From Bacilli bacterium (GTDB taxonomy: Bacteria; Bacillota_I; Bacilli_A; ML615J-28; CAG-698), in NCBI GenBank assembly GCA_918272565.1, contig CAKJYW010000028.1:1-56483 (forward strand): a DNA stretch of 56,483 nucleotides, in the 5' to 3' direction. Positions 16,722 to 24,916 of the stretch are shown one piece after another. The notes under the pieces are model-generated. The model saw only the letters and a list, made by a program, of their open reading frames with translations. It did not search any database and was not told the origin of the DNA. The position numbers and the translations under genes are program-made. Numbering within the stretch: the stretch's first letter is position 1; each line of letters begins with the position of its first letter.

Positions 16722-16868
16722 TTGAAACAATTGGCTCACGATAAATTTATGACAAATAACTTACGGCAAAACGGAATTTTGTACATAAATATTAATGAAT
16801 CATCGATGTTCAAACTACAATCTTTATTAAAACTTGCAAAAAAAGTAGATAAATGCTTGCCTAAATAA
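16722..16868 (+). pseudogene. Short ORF remnant upstream of the ATPase gene
   Basis: A frame open from 16683 reads like ordinary protein (for example NNLRQNGILYININESS) and ends in KLAKKVDKCLPK at a TAA at 16866-16868. Possible starts are TTG 16722 (48 residues) or ATG 16749 (39 residues), neither with a ribosome site. Two readings are possible: a decayed 3' end of an accessory gene, or a chance ORF. I recognise no family. The tRNA-Cys terminator immediately upstream is compatible with insertion of foreign DNA next to a tRNA gene. Confidence 0.3.
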
Positions 16869-16923
16869 ATATTATGTGGTATAATTTAACTACAAAAAAA
16901 GCAAAATCTTGCAAAAAAAGTAG
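16833..16923 (+). repeat. Direct 16-bp repeat flanking the ATPase promoter
   Basis: CTTGCAAAAAAAGTAG occurs twice, at 16833-16848 and 16908-16923, 75 bases apart. The copies bracket the -35/-10 elements of the next gene; the second copy runs into its Shine-Dalgarno. It may be an operator pair or the trace of a small duplication. Confidence 0.7.
16857..16885 (+). promoter_or_regulatory. Promoter of the ATPase-ASCH genes
   Basis: TTGCCT (16857-16862), 17 bases, TATAAT (16880-16885), with an extended -10 TGG immediately before. Confidence 0.75.
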
Positions 16924-16931
16924 GTGAAATG

Positions 16932-18233
16932 ATGGAAATAAAAAGAGAAAAGTATTTAACCGAGATTATTGAAAGGAAGAATAATAATCTAATTAAAGTT
17001 ATTACAGGTTTAAGAAGATCTGGTAAATCATATTTACTTAACAAACTATATAAATCATATTTACTAGAACATAATATTTTAGAGTCACAAATTATTACTT
17101 TTGCTTTTGACAATTTAGAAAATATTATGAAATTAGACAAATATATGCCTAATGAGCCAACTCTTATTTATGATTCTAAAAATAATTATGTTGTTAATTC
17201 TAAAAAGTTTATTCTTTATATTAGTGATTTAACAAAAGAAAATATAGATTATTATTTATTGCTTGATGAAATACAGCTTTTAGATAATTTTGTACTTGCT
17301 CTAAATGGCTTATTAAGCCATGACAATTTTGATATTTATGTCACTGGAAGTAATTCAAAAATGCTTTCTAAGGATGTTATTACCGAATTTAGAGGTAGAG
17401 GAGACCAAATTCATATTTATCCATTATCATTTAAAGAATTTTATGATTCTTCAAACTTGACATTTGAAGATGCTTATTTAGAATATCAATATTACGGAGG
17501 TATGCCATATTTAATTAATTTAAGCAGTGATGAAAGAAAACAAGAATATTTAAAACAATTATTCTCTGAAATTTATATAAAGGACATTACTGAAAGAAAT
17601 GGAATTAAAGATATAGAGTCATTTGAAAAACTATTATCTGTATTATCTAGCTCAATTGGCTCCTATACTAATCCTACCAATTTAGAAAAAACATTTAAAA
17701 GCACTGAAAATGTTGTCTATGGTCATGTAGCGATTAAAAATCATATAGAATATATAAAGGATGCATTTTTAATATCAGAAGCTAAAAGATATGATATAAA
17801 AGGAAGAAAATACATTGGATCTAATTCAAAATATTATTTTACAGATATCGGCCTTAGAAATGCTATAATTAATTTTAGGCAAAATGAATCAACGCATATA
17901 ATGGAAAATATTATCTATAATGAGTTGCTATGTAGAGGATATAGCGTTGACGTTGGAATTGTTGAAATCAATATAAAAAATGAAAAAGGTAATTATGTTT
18001 CAAAGCAACTTGAAACTGATTTTATTTGTAATAAATTAAATGAAAAAATATATATTCAATCTGCTTATTCAATGGAATCACTAGACAAACAAAATCAAGA
18101 AAAAAGATCTTTGCTTAATATAAAGGATAATTTTAGAAAAGTGATTATTGTAAAAGATAACTTTAAAAAATATATTACTGAAGAAGGTATTGAGGTTATA
18201 AGCTTAAAAGAGTGGTTATTGGGTGGTGAATGA
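16932..18233 (+). CDS. AAA-type ATPase with DUF4143 C-terminal domain
   Basis: The 433-residue protein has an N-terminal AAA_14-like ATPase with Walker A GLRRSGKSY (about residues 26-34) and Walker B YYLLLDEIQ (about 106-114), and sensor-like TGSNSKML. A C-terminal domain matches the DUF4143 pattern (YYGGMPYLI, later YYFTDIGLRN). These proteins are widespread accessory ATPases in bacteria and archaea with no settled function. ATG 16932 sits 5 bases after AGGTG; the ATG at 16929 is too close. Codon use is more AT-rich than in neighbouring housekeeping genes, suggesting recent acquisition. The ASCH gene follows after 3 bases. Confidence 0.88.
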   Translation: MEIKREKYLTEIIERKNNNLIKVITGLRRSGKSYLLNKLYKSYLLEHNILESQIITFAFDNLENIMKLDKYMPNEPTLIYDSKNNYVVNSKKFILYISDLTKENIDYYLLLDEIQLLDNFVLALNGLLSHDNFDIYVTGSNSKMLSKDVITEFRGRGDQIHIYPLSFKEFYDSSNLTFEDAYLEYQYYGGMPYLINLSSDERKQEYLKQLFSEIYIKDITERNGIKDIESFEKLLSVLSSSIGSYTNPTNLEKTFKSTENVVYGHVAIKNHIEYIKDAFLISEAKRYDIKGRKYIGSNSKYYFTDIGLRNAIINFRQNESTHIMENIIYNELLCRGYSVDVGIVEINIKNEKGNYVSKQLETDFICNKLNEKIYIQSAYSMESLDKQNQEKRSLLNIKDNFRKVIIVKDNFKKYITEEGIEVISLKEWLLGGE

Positions 18234-18236
18234 TTA

Positions 18237-18578
18237 ATGCATAGAATGAATTTATGGAATGACTCGTTTGAAGCGATTAAAGATGGTTGGAAAACCATTG
18301 AAATGAGGCTTAATGATGAAAAGAGAAGTCAAATTAAAATTAGTGATGAAATAGAATTTACTAACATTAAAACTAATGAAACACTGATATGTAGAGTTAC
18401 CAATCTTTTCAAATATAATAATTTTGAGGAACTATATAACAATCATAATAAAATATCAATTGGATATACAAAAGATGAAAGTGCAAATCCAGATGACATG
18501 TTAATGTATTATTCAAAAGAAGATATTGAAAGATATGGTGTATTAGGAATAGAAATTCAAAAACTAAGTGGCAAGTGA
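18237..18578 (+). CDS. ASCH domain protein
   Basis: The 113-residue product begins MHRMNLWNDSFEAIKDGWKT and contains the ASCH pattern G-x-K-T-x-E-x-R (GWKTIEMRL), a later FTNIKTNE strand and a C-terminal YGVLGIEIQKL strand. ASCH domains are PUA-like beta-barrels thought to bind RNA or nucleotides; some members hydrolyse N4-acetylcytidine. Only 3 bases from the ATPase stop, so co-transcribed. A role tied to the ATPase is not established. Confidence 0.82.
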   Translation: MHRMNLWNDSFEAIKDGWKTIEMRLNDEKRSQIKISDEIEFTNIKTNETLICRVTNLFKYNNFEELYNNHNKISIGYTKDESANPDDMLMYYSKEDIERYGVLGIEIQKLSGK

Positions 18579-18585
18579 TAATTAT

Positions 18586-18639
18586 GTATACAAAACGATT
18601 AGAAAGTCATTCGGAACATTTTGTATCAAAATTGTATAC
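18586..18639. repeat. Inverted repeat GTATACAA / TTGTATAC
   Basis: Arms at 18586-18593 and 18632-18639 enclose a 38-base loop that also contains TTTTGTATC. It follows the ASCH gene and precedes the terminator. It could be a regulatory palindrome pair or an old mobile-element end; no element remains. Confidence 0.4.
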
Positions 18640-18658
18640 CTTTGCCATTTAGAACAAT

Positions 18659-18690
18659 AGCTTTGGTACATTTGTATCAAGGCTTTTTTT
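18659..18690 (+). terminator. Terminator of the ATPase-ASCH operon
   Basis: An 11-bp stem with two wobbles (18659-18669 with 18674-18684), loop ATTT, and a T-run 18684-18690. Confidence 0.8.
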
Positions 18691-18732
18691 CTTTTTAAAT
18701 AACTAGTATAATAAGTATAGGAGTATAGAACT

Positions 18733-19281
18733 ATGAAAACTATATTAGAAACTAAAAGATTGATATTTAGAGAAATGAATCTTGATGATTTTGATAGCTT
18801 AAAAAAAGTCATATCTGATCCCATAAATATGAAATATTATCCTAAACCATATGATGATAATGGATTGTTACGATGGATTAATTGGTGTATGGATAGTTAT
18901 AAGAAATATGGCTTTGGATTATGGGCTGTTGTATTTAAGGAAACAGGTGAAATGATTGGGGATTGTGGTATCTCTATTCAAAATATCGATAATGAATTAA
19001 AGCCTGAAATAGGATATCATTTGAGGTTGGATTATCACAATCAAGGCTTAGGTCATGAAATGACTAGTGCTGTAAAAGATTACTTTTTTTTAAATTATGA
19101 TTATGATGAAGTATATTCATACATGAATATTAATAACATTCCATCTGAAAAGACAGCTATGAAAAATGGAATGACATTTATTAAAACATTTGAATCTAAC
19201 GGTGAAATAGATAAGGTATACAGAATAACAAGAAAAGAATGGGAATTCAATAAAAAAATAGACTCATTTGATACAATATGA
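18733..19281 (+). CDS. GNAT N-acetyltransferase (RimJ/RimL-like)
   Basis: The 182-residue protein starts ETKRLIFREMNLDDF, typical of the Acetyltransf_3 group that acetylates protein N-termini or small amines with acetyl-CoA. The cofactor loop is NQGLGHE in the YHNQGLG segment (about residue 100). The start has AGGAG (18719-18723) and a TATAAT at 18707-18712, so the gene has its own promoter. Substrate unknown. It shares the AT-rich character of the island. Confidence 0.88.
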   Translation: MKTILETKRLIFREMNLDDFDSLKKVISDPINMKYYPKPYDDNGLLRWINWCMDSYKKYGFGLWAVVFKETGEMIGDCGISIQNIDNELKPEIGYHLRLDYHNQGLGHEMTSAVKDYFFLNYDYDEVYSYMNINNIPSEKTAMKNGMTFIKTFESNGEIDKVYRITRKEWEFNKKIDSFDTI

Positions 19282-19325
19282 TATACTTTTTATAGAAGTA
19301 TTATTAAAAAAGGTGAATGACCGAT

Positions 19326-21860
19326 ATGAAAAGAACTGGAATAATTATAATTAATATTCTTATTATGAGCGCAATTCTAGCGTTTGTTGCTTTTTATACT
19401 GTATTCGAAAACAAAGATTCTTTAAAGAGGCAAATAGAGCATTTCGAAAATACCACTATTGCCATGGAACATGTTACTGAAAACTACCTAGAAGGTGAGC
19501 AGCGTATTTGTGATGTTTGGGCAAGGTATATCAATAGTGAGGAAATGACAATGGAAGAAGCTGTTTCTTTTATTCGTATTTCTCACGTTTTGCCTAATGC
19601 ATCTGCTCATTTGATTTATACTGATACTAATAAAGGTGTTTCCACAAGACCGCACTTAGGTACAGAGGATGACTATAACGTATCTTATGCGAGCATGGAT
19701 TTTATGAGTGACACTTCATGGATAATGGATATAGGTGAGTCTATTAATATTTCACGTGCTTATACAAATCCAATGAATGGTGAGCAGTCAATTGCCTTTT
19801 GTAATAAAATAAAGCTTAAAGATACTGAAAGTGGTACTTATAAAGATGCGATTTTACTTAGAGTATTGCCAATATCAGAGCTTGAAGAGAAGTGGATTTT
19901 CCCTCAAGAGGAATTTGAAACTGCTGAAATCACGTTGATTGATTTTGATGGTGACTATATTATTAAAAGTAAGACATTTAAGAATTCAAATTTCTTTGAA
20001 TTCTATAAATCATACAATAATACAGATCCTGAACTAATAAAGAAGCTTCAAGATGACATTTCAACATTAACGGGATCAATAACTTTACTTAACTCTCGTG
20101 GTGAAGAGATGCTTCTAGCTTATACTCAGATTTCTGAAGCGGTTGAGTGGACTTTCTTGAGTTTGATTCCTGTTAGTGATTTAAAGATTAATACACAAAA
20201 CTGGTTATTAATTGGTGTGATTTCTGCTGGACTTTTGGTAATCTTTGTGATTGACTTATTATTCTTCCAAAGCTTTAATAAGAAATTAAGAATTGCAGCT
20301 AAAGAAGCAAAATCTGCAAGTAAAGCTAAGACTGATTTCCTTTCAACAATGTCTCATGACATTCGTACTCCAATGAATGCGATTATCGGTTTGACGGCTA
20401 TTTCTCAAAAGAATTTAGATGATAAAGATGCACTGAAGGATAACCTTCGTAAAATTAGTACTGCAAGTAATCATTTACTTACCCTAATCAATGATATTTT
20501 GGATATCTCTAAAGTAGAAAGTGGTAAACTTGTTTTATCACCTGTAACATTCTCTTTAGTTGAGATGGTTGATAATCTAGTTAACTTGTCTCAACCAATG
20601 GTGAAAGATAAGAATATCGATTTTAATTTCCGTATTAATAAGATAGAAAAAGAATATCTATACGCTGACCAGCTAAGACTAAATCAGATTTATATCAATA
20701 TTTTATCTAACGCTATTAAATATACTTTAGCTAATGGATATGTTAATGTTGATATGATGGAAGAAGAGAGTGAAATACCTGGTTACGTTAAACTCACTTA
20801 CAAGGTATCTGATAATGGAATCGGTATGAGCAAAGAGTTCATGGAAAGAATGTTCCAACCATTCTCTCGTCAGACTGATAGCCGTGTTAATAAGATTCAA
20901 GGTACGGGATTAGGTCTTGCCATCACTAAACAAATGGTTGATTTGATGGGTGGAACAATCGAATGTGAAAGTGAAGAAGGTAAAGGAACAACATTTACGA
21001 TAGTCATCGATATTAAGGTAGCTGATAGACAAAGAGATGATATGACGCTCAATCCTATTGATATCTTGATTGTTGATGATGACGATGTATTCCTTCAAAC
21101 AACTATAGATACGCTTTTAGAAATGGGAGCTAAAGCAGAAAGCGCAAATAGTGGCAAGGATGCAATCGAAAAGATTACAAAACGTCACCAAGAAGGACAT
21201 GATTATGACATCATTATCCTAGATTGGAAGATGCCTGATATGAATGGTATTGAAACAGTTAGAAAGATTAAGTCAGATATTGATGGAAAGATTCCCGTTT
21301 TACTTATTTCTGCTTATGATAGATCAGAAGTAGAAGATGAAGCAAAACAAGCAGGAGCAAGTGGATTTGTTAGTAAACCACTATTCCCATCAACTCTCTA
21401 TGATAAAATTAATCAAATCCTTGGAACTGAAGTTAAATCAGTTGAAGTTGAAGAAGATTATTCAGACCTTGAAGGAGTTCATGTACTTGTGGCTGAAGAT
21501 AATGAAATCAACTGGGAGATTATCCAGGCATTACTTAATTCATTCGGTGTAACAGCTGAACGTGCGGAAAATGGTCGTGTTTGCGTTGATATGATGGAAA
21601 AAGCTGAAGAAGGTCGTTACACATTAATCTTTATGGATGTTCAAATGCCAGAAATGAATGGACTTGATGCTACTAGAACTATTCGTAAGATGGCTAATCC
21701 ATGGGCAGCTTCAATTCCAATTATTGCTATGACAGCCGATGCATTTTCTGAAAATGTTACTGAATGCTTAAATGCAGGTATGAATGGACATATTGCAAAA
21801 CCTGTAGATATCAAACTTGTTATTAAAGAAATTAGAAAGATAATAGAAAGGAAAAAATAA
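19326..21860 (+). CDS. Hybrid sensor histidine kinase with two receiver domains
   Basis: The product has 844 residues from this start. Domains in order (numbering from 19317): TM helix about 8-29, extracellular sensor about 30-290 (Cache-like by shape), TM about 294-317, HisKA with His347 in SHDIRTPMN, HATPase with NGIGMS and GTGLGLAI (about 440-565), REC1 (about 580-700, Asp636 in LDWKMPDMNG) and REC2 (about 718-845, Asp774 in MDVQMPEMNG). Both receivers keep the Thr/Ser and Lys switch residues. No HPt or DNA-binding output domain is present, so a separate partner is needed. ATG 19326 is preferred on spacing from AGGTG; ATG 19317 abuts that site. A solute-binding lipoprotein gene follows after 3 bases and probably supplies the ligand signal. 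Confidence 0.92.
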   Translation: MKRTGIIIINILIMSAILAFVAFYTVFENKDSLKRQIEHFENTTIAMEHVTENYLEGEQRICDVWARYINSEEMTMEEAVSFIRISHVLPNASAHLIYTDTNKGVSTRPHLGTEDDYNVSYASMDFMSDTSWIMDIGESINISRAYTNPMNGEQSIAFCNKIKLKDTESGTYKDAILLRVLPISELEEKWIFPQEEFETAEITLIDFDGDYIIKSKTFKNSNFFEFYKSYNNTDPELIKKLQDDISTLTGSITLLNSRGEEMLLAYTQISEAVEWTFLSLIPVSDLKINTQNWLLIGVISAGLLVIFVIDLLFFQSFNKKLRIAAKEAKSASKAKTDFLSTMSHDIRTPMNAIIGLTAISQKNLDDKDALKDNLRKISTASNHLLTLINDILDISKVESGKLVLSPVTFSLVEMVDNLVNLSQPMVKDKNIDFNFRINKIEKEYLYADQLRLNQIYINILSNAIKYTLANGYVNVDMMEEESEIPGYVKLTYKVSDNGIGMSKEFMERMFQPFSRQTDSRVNKIQGTGLGLAITKQMVDLMGGTIECESEEGKGTTFTIVIDIKVADRQRDDMTLNPIDILIVDDDDVFLQTTIDTLLEMGAKAESANSGKDAIEKITKRHQEGHDYDIIILDWKMPDMNGIETVRKIKSDIDGKIPVLLISAYDRSEVEDEAKQAGASGFVSKPLFPSTLYDKINQILGTEVKSVEVEEDYSDLEGVHVLVAEDNEINWEIIQALLNSFGVTAERAENGRVCVDMMEKAEEGRYTLIFMDVQMPEMNGLDATRTIRKMANPWAASIPIIAMTADAFSENVTECLNAGMNGHIAKPVDIKLVIKEIRKIIERKK

Positions 21861-21863
21861 AAA

Positions 21864-23153
21864 ATGAAAAGATTTTTTAGTATTATTCTAGTTGTATTCG
21901 TTTTTCTTGGGCTAACTGCTTGTGGGTCTGGGAAAAAACAAGAAGAAAAAGAAGAGTTTAAACCTAAATTAGACACATCAACTGCATGTAAAATCAGCAT
22001 TGTTGGTACTTATAGTAATTTCGAAGCTCTTGAAGCTGAATTTGATCGCTTTAATGAGTATTATCCTAATGTTGAACTAAGTTATACAAAAATTGATGAT
22101 TATAACAACTCAATTGCTACCGTTTTAAATGGAAAAGATGCGCCTAATATTTTCTTTTCATTTAGTTCTTGGGAAGGAAATTCTGCTTACGACTCAGTCT
22201 TTGAGCATATGGAGAATTTAGCTGATTCTAAGTTGGGATTTAATTTAGATTGCATTCGTCCAGGACTACTTGATTCTGACTCAGAAGGACGTGTTTTAAC
22301 TGTTCCAATCTTTTCAACATCTTATGGAATGTTAATTAATAACGATTTGTTTGAAAAAGAAGGATTAAAAGTTCCAAAGACTTTACAAGAACTTCTTGAG
22401 GTTTGTGAAAAGTTCCGTGAAAAAGGATATGAAAGTCCGATGATGGGTTATAGCAAAAAGAATTCTGGTGCTCTAATGAACACACTTGCTTATCCTATAT
22501 TTGCAGGAACATTGGCTGAAAACCCTGAAATGGTTTCTCTTGCTAATAAGTGCGATCCTAAAGCTGGAGAATATATGCGAACTGCTTTAGAAACTCTTTC
22601 ACGTTTAATTAATGAAGGATGCATTAATCTAGAAAAATGTAATGAAATTAAAGATAATTATACTGAAGTTATTTTACGTTTCTTTGAGGGAGATGTTCCT
22701 ATGATGATTTGTACAGGCGACACTGTATCAGGAACAGGTAAACGTGAAAGTCAATCACAAGCTTTCACAGATCATCCATTCTCATACTCTTTTGCTCCTA
22801 TTCCAACAACAGCAAAAGGTGGATATTTCCTTGATAGCCCATCTATTCAATTCTCTGTAAATAGTGCTTGTAACGACTTAGATATGACAAACGAGTTTAT
22901 GCGTTTCCTTATCTCAAATGAAGAATTAAATCAAATGGCATCTGTAAAACGTCTAATTACTCCAACAAAAGACTTATCTTTCGATAAAGTATATGCTCCA
23001 ATTGGTGATGTTCCAACAAATCTAATCATTTCACCTACTGCACTAGGAATCGAAGATACACTAGCAGTTCAAATCAGAGTAGCATCATTTAAAGTAGTTA
23101 CAGGAGAATTAACAATTGAAGAAGCTATTGCAAGTTATGGAAGTTTAAAATAA
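21864..23153 (+). CDS. Extracellular solute-binding lipoprotein (family 1 type)
   Basis: The 429-residue protein has lipobox LTAC (Cys20) and a family-1 substrate-binding fold, with the typical early segment ELEAEFDRFNEYYPN-like motif near 50-65 and the segment FEKEGLKVPKTLQELLEVC near 155-175. Such proteins bind sugars or oligosaccharides for ABC importers. No importer permease or ATPase is nearby; instead the gene is 3 bases behind a hybrid histidine kinase. I therefore infer that it presents ligand to that kinase, or works with a permease elsewhere. A terminator follows. Confidence 0.88.
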   Translation: MKRFFSIILVVFVFLGLTACGSGKKQEEKEEFKPKLDTSTACKISIVGTYSNFEALEAEFDRFNEYYPNVELSYTKIDDYNNSIATVLNGKDAPNIFFSFSSWEGNSAYDSVFEHMENLADSKLGFNLDCIRPGLLDSDSEGRVLTVPIFSTSYGMLINNDLFEKEGLKVPKTLQELLEVCEKFREKGYESPMMGYSKKNSGALMNTLAYPIFAGTLAENPEMVSLANKCDPKAGEYMRTALETLSRLINEGCINLEKCNEIKDNYTEVILRFFEGDVPMMICTGDTVSGTGKRESQSQAFTDHPFSYSFAPIPTTAKGGYFLDSPSIQFSVNSACNDLDMTNEFMRFLISNEELNQMASVKRLITPTKDLSFDKVYAPIGDVPTNLIISPTALGIEDTLAVQIRVASFKVVTGELTIEEAIASYGSLK

Positions 23154-23167
23154 TGTTTAATAAAAGT

Positions 23168-23196
23168 TTGCGCATAGATTTATGCGCAACTTTTTT
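23168..23196 (+). terminator. Terminator of the kinase-SBP operon
   Basis: A 9-bp GC-rich stem (23168-23176 with 23181-23189), loop GATT, extended outward with one bulge, then six T. Confidence 0.92.
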
Positions 23197-23235
23197 ATTG
23201 AATTTACAAGTTTTCTATTATTAGAAGTGATTTTG

Positions 23236-23268
23236 TGATATAATATTAAAGGTGTTTTTTGTAACACC
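23236..23268 (+). promoter_or_regulatory. Extended -10 promoter and 5'-UTR hairpin of the transporter gene
   Basis: TGA-TATAAT (23236-23244) with no clear -35, followed by a small hairpin GGTGTT/AACACC (23251-23256, 23263-23268) at the expected 5' end of the transcript. The hairpin has no T-run, so it is more likely a stabilising element than a terminator. Confidence 0.55.
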
Positions 23269-23305
23269 AATAATACTTAATTGAGTTTTATTTTGGAGAA
23301 AGATT

Positions 23306-24472
23306 ATGTTTACGATTTCTAATACTCTTATATGTTTATTAATATTCTTTGGCGTCTTGTTTGTGGGATATTTGCTAGGTAGGATTAAGATTAAAGGAAT
23401 AGCATTAGGTACTTCAGGAATATTCATTATTGCTATTGTTGCGGGATGCATTATTCCTAAAGAAAGTATCGATATCACCACAATCACAAAGCAGCTTAGT
23501 AATGTCGGTTTAGCTTTGTTTATCACATCGGTTGGTTTTACTGCTGGACCAATGTTCATTCAGAATTTTAAGAGTAAAGCATTTAAATATATTGCAATAT
23601 CAGTCATTATTATCTTTAGTGCATTAGGTGTAGCAATGCTAATCTATGCCCTTGATAAAGATTTAGATATGCCTACAGTATTAGGTATTACGATGGGAGC
23701 AATGACTAGTACACCTGGTCTAAGTTCTAACCTAGCTGCTTTTGAAGATAGCGCTGATATTATTCAAACTGTAAATGCGATTGCTTATCCATTTGGAGTA
23801 TTAGGTGTTTGCTTGTTTGTTCAAATCGTTCCTAAGATTTTAAGAGTAAACATGAAAGAAGAAGTTGAAAAAATAAGTGGTCCAAAAGAAGAGAAAGTCG
23901 AAGAAGAAGCTGGTAGCGAAGAAAAGAAAATGATTAAGCTAGATCGACTAGGAATAGGAGTATTTAGCTTAGCTGTTGTTTTAGGTATCTTGGTTGGAGC
24001 ATTAACTATTCCTGGAATTAAGTTCCAATTAACTTTAACTGGTGGATCTCTAATTGTTGGTTTGTTATTTGGTCACTTTAAGAAAATTGGTAGAATTTCA
24101 CTAGAGGTTCCAAAGCCAACATTAAAGGTCTTAAAAGAAATTGGACTTGCTATATTCCTTGCTTGTTCTGGTTTAAGTGGAGGACTTAAGTTTATTGAAT
24201 ATATTCAAATATATCCAATATATTTCTTATATGGAGCTTTAATCACATTTATTCCAATGCTTATTACATTCATTATCGCAAAACTATTCTTCAAGATGGA
24301 ATTATTAAACATATTAGGAGCTTTAACTGGTGGAATGACTTCAACTCCTGCCTTAGGTGCTCTAATTGAAGTTGCAGATACTGATGATGTAGGTAGTTCA
24401 TACACATCTACTTATCCATTTGCTCTATTCTTACTTGTTTTAATTCCTCAAATATTAAAAATGTTTGTGTGA
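23306..24472 (+). CDS. Transporter of the aspartate/alanine exchanger (AAEx) family
   Basis: The 388-residue membrane protein has two homologous halves, each with the family signature: GAMTSTPGLSSNL (about 132-144) and GALTGGMTSTPALGALIE (about 338-355). Family members include the Asp/Ala antiporter AspT and the succinate exporter SucE of Corynebacterium. They usually exceed 530 residues because two RCK_C/TrkA_C domains sit between the halves; here only a short charged linker (about 188-212) is present, so this is a minimal form. TTGGAG precedes the ATG. It is transcribed alone just upstream of a succinate-producing gene cluster, so succinate or amino-acid exchange is a reasonable inference. 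Confidence 0.82.
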   Translation: MFTISNTLICLLIFFGVLFVGYLLGRIKIKGIALGTSGIFIIAIVAGCIIPKESIDITTITKQLSNVGLALFITSVGFTAGPMFIQNFKSKAFKYIAISVIIIFSALGVAMLIYALDKDLDMPTVLGITMGAMTSTPGLSSNLAAFEDSADIIQTVNAIAYPFGVLGVCLFVQIVPKILRVNMKEEVEKISGPKEEKVEEEAGSEEKKMIKLDRLGIGVFSLAVVLGILVGALTIPGIKFQLTLTGGSLIVGLLFGHFKKIGRISLEVPKPTLKVLKEIGLAIFLACSGLSGGLKFIEYIQIYPIYFLYGALITFIPMLITFIIAKLFFKMELLNILGALTGGMTSTPALGALIEVADTDDVGSSYTSTYPFALFLLVLIPQILKMFV

Positions 24473-24500
24473 TAAAGATTAAATTATGTATAAATTAATA

Positions 24501-24530
24501 GGTCTAGAAATGTTTTTCTAGACCTTTTTT
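24501..24530 (+). terminator. Terminator of the AAEx transporter gene
   Basis: A perfect 10-bp stem (24501-24510 with 24515-24524), loop TGTT, then six T. I see nothing else in 24531-24640. Confidence 0.93.
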
Positions 24531-24645
24531 ATTGCTTAAAAGTATCAAAAATTATTTAATCAACAAAAGAGAATTAAAGGGTAATTTGTTAGATGTGAGT
24601 AAATTCAAAAATTGTTTTTAAATAGTTTAAAAAAAGAACAAATAG

Positions 24646-24654
24646 TGGTAAAAT
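24646..24654 (+). promoter_or_regulatory. Extended -10 promoter of the korDABC-sucCD cluster
   Basis: TGG-TAAAAT (24646-24654), weak -35 TTTAAA at 24626-24631, about 60 bases before the first start codon. Confidence 0.5.
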
Positions 24655-24715
24655 ATATAAGCGGAAACAGCCGAGTTTGACAATTAATAAACAAGAAAGA
24701 TTTAATGGTGAAGCA

Positions 24716-24916
24716 ATGAGTAAAAAATTAGTTATTAATACTGATTGGTGCAAGGGCTGTGGTATTTGTGTAGCCTTTTGCCCCAAGAAAGTTTTATCTA
24801 TTTCAAAAGAGAAAGTAAAAATAGAAGACATTTCTAATTGTATTTTGTGTGGCCAATGTGAACAAAGATGCCCAGACTATGCTATTTATATTGAGGAGAG
24901 TGCAGCAAATGAGTAA
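24716..24916 (+). CDS. korD: 2-oxoacid:ferredoxin oxidoreductase, ferredoxin-like delta subunit
   Basis: The 66-residue protein carries two [4Fe-4S] motifs, CKGCGICVAFCP and CILCGQCEQRCP, each C-x2-C-x2-C-x3-C-P. It passes electrons from the thiamine-bound intermediate to external ferredoxin. The ATG at 24716 follows GGTGAAG; an upstream in-frame start at 24677 has no ribosome site. It overlaps korA by 8 bases. The 2-oxoglutarate assignment rests on the linked succinyl-CoA synthetase genes. Confidence 0.9.
   Translation: MSKKLVINTDWCKGCGICVAFCPKKVLSISKEKVKIEDISNCILCGQCEQRCPDYAIYIEESAANE

Noticed and set aside
16496-16931. Possible IS element or integrase remnant beside tRNA-Cys
   Set aside because: No transposase or integrase motif, no terminal inverted repeats and no duplicated tRNA 3' end found nearby.
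18231-18578. Mycoplasma-type code (TGA as Trp)
   Set aside because: Genes here end in TGA at sensible positions and Trp codons in conserved motifs are TGG.
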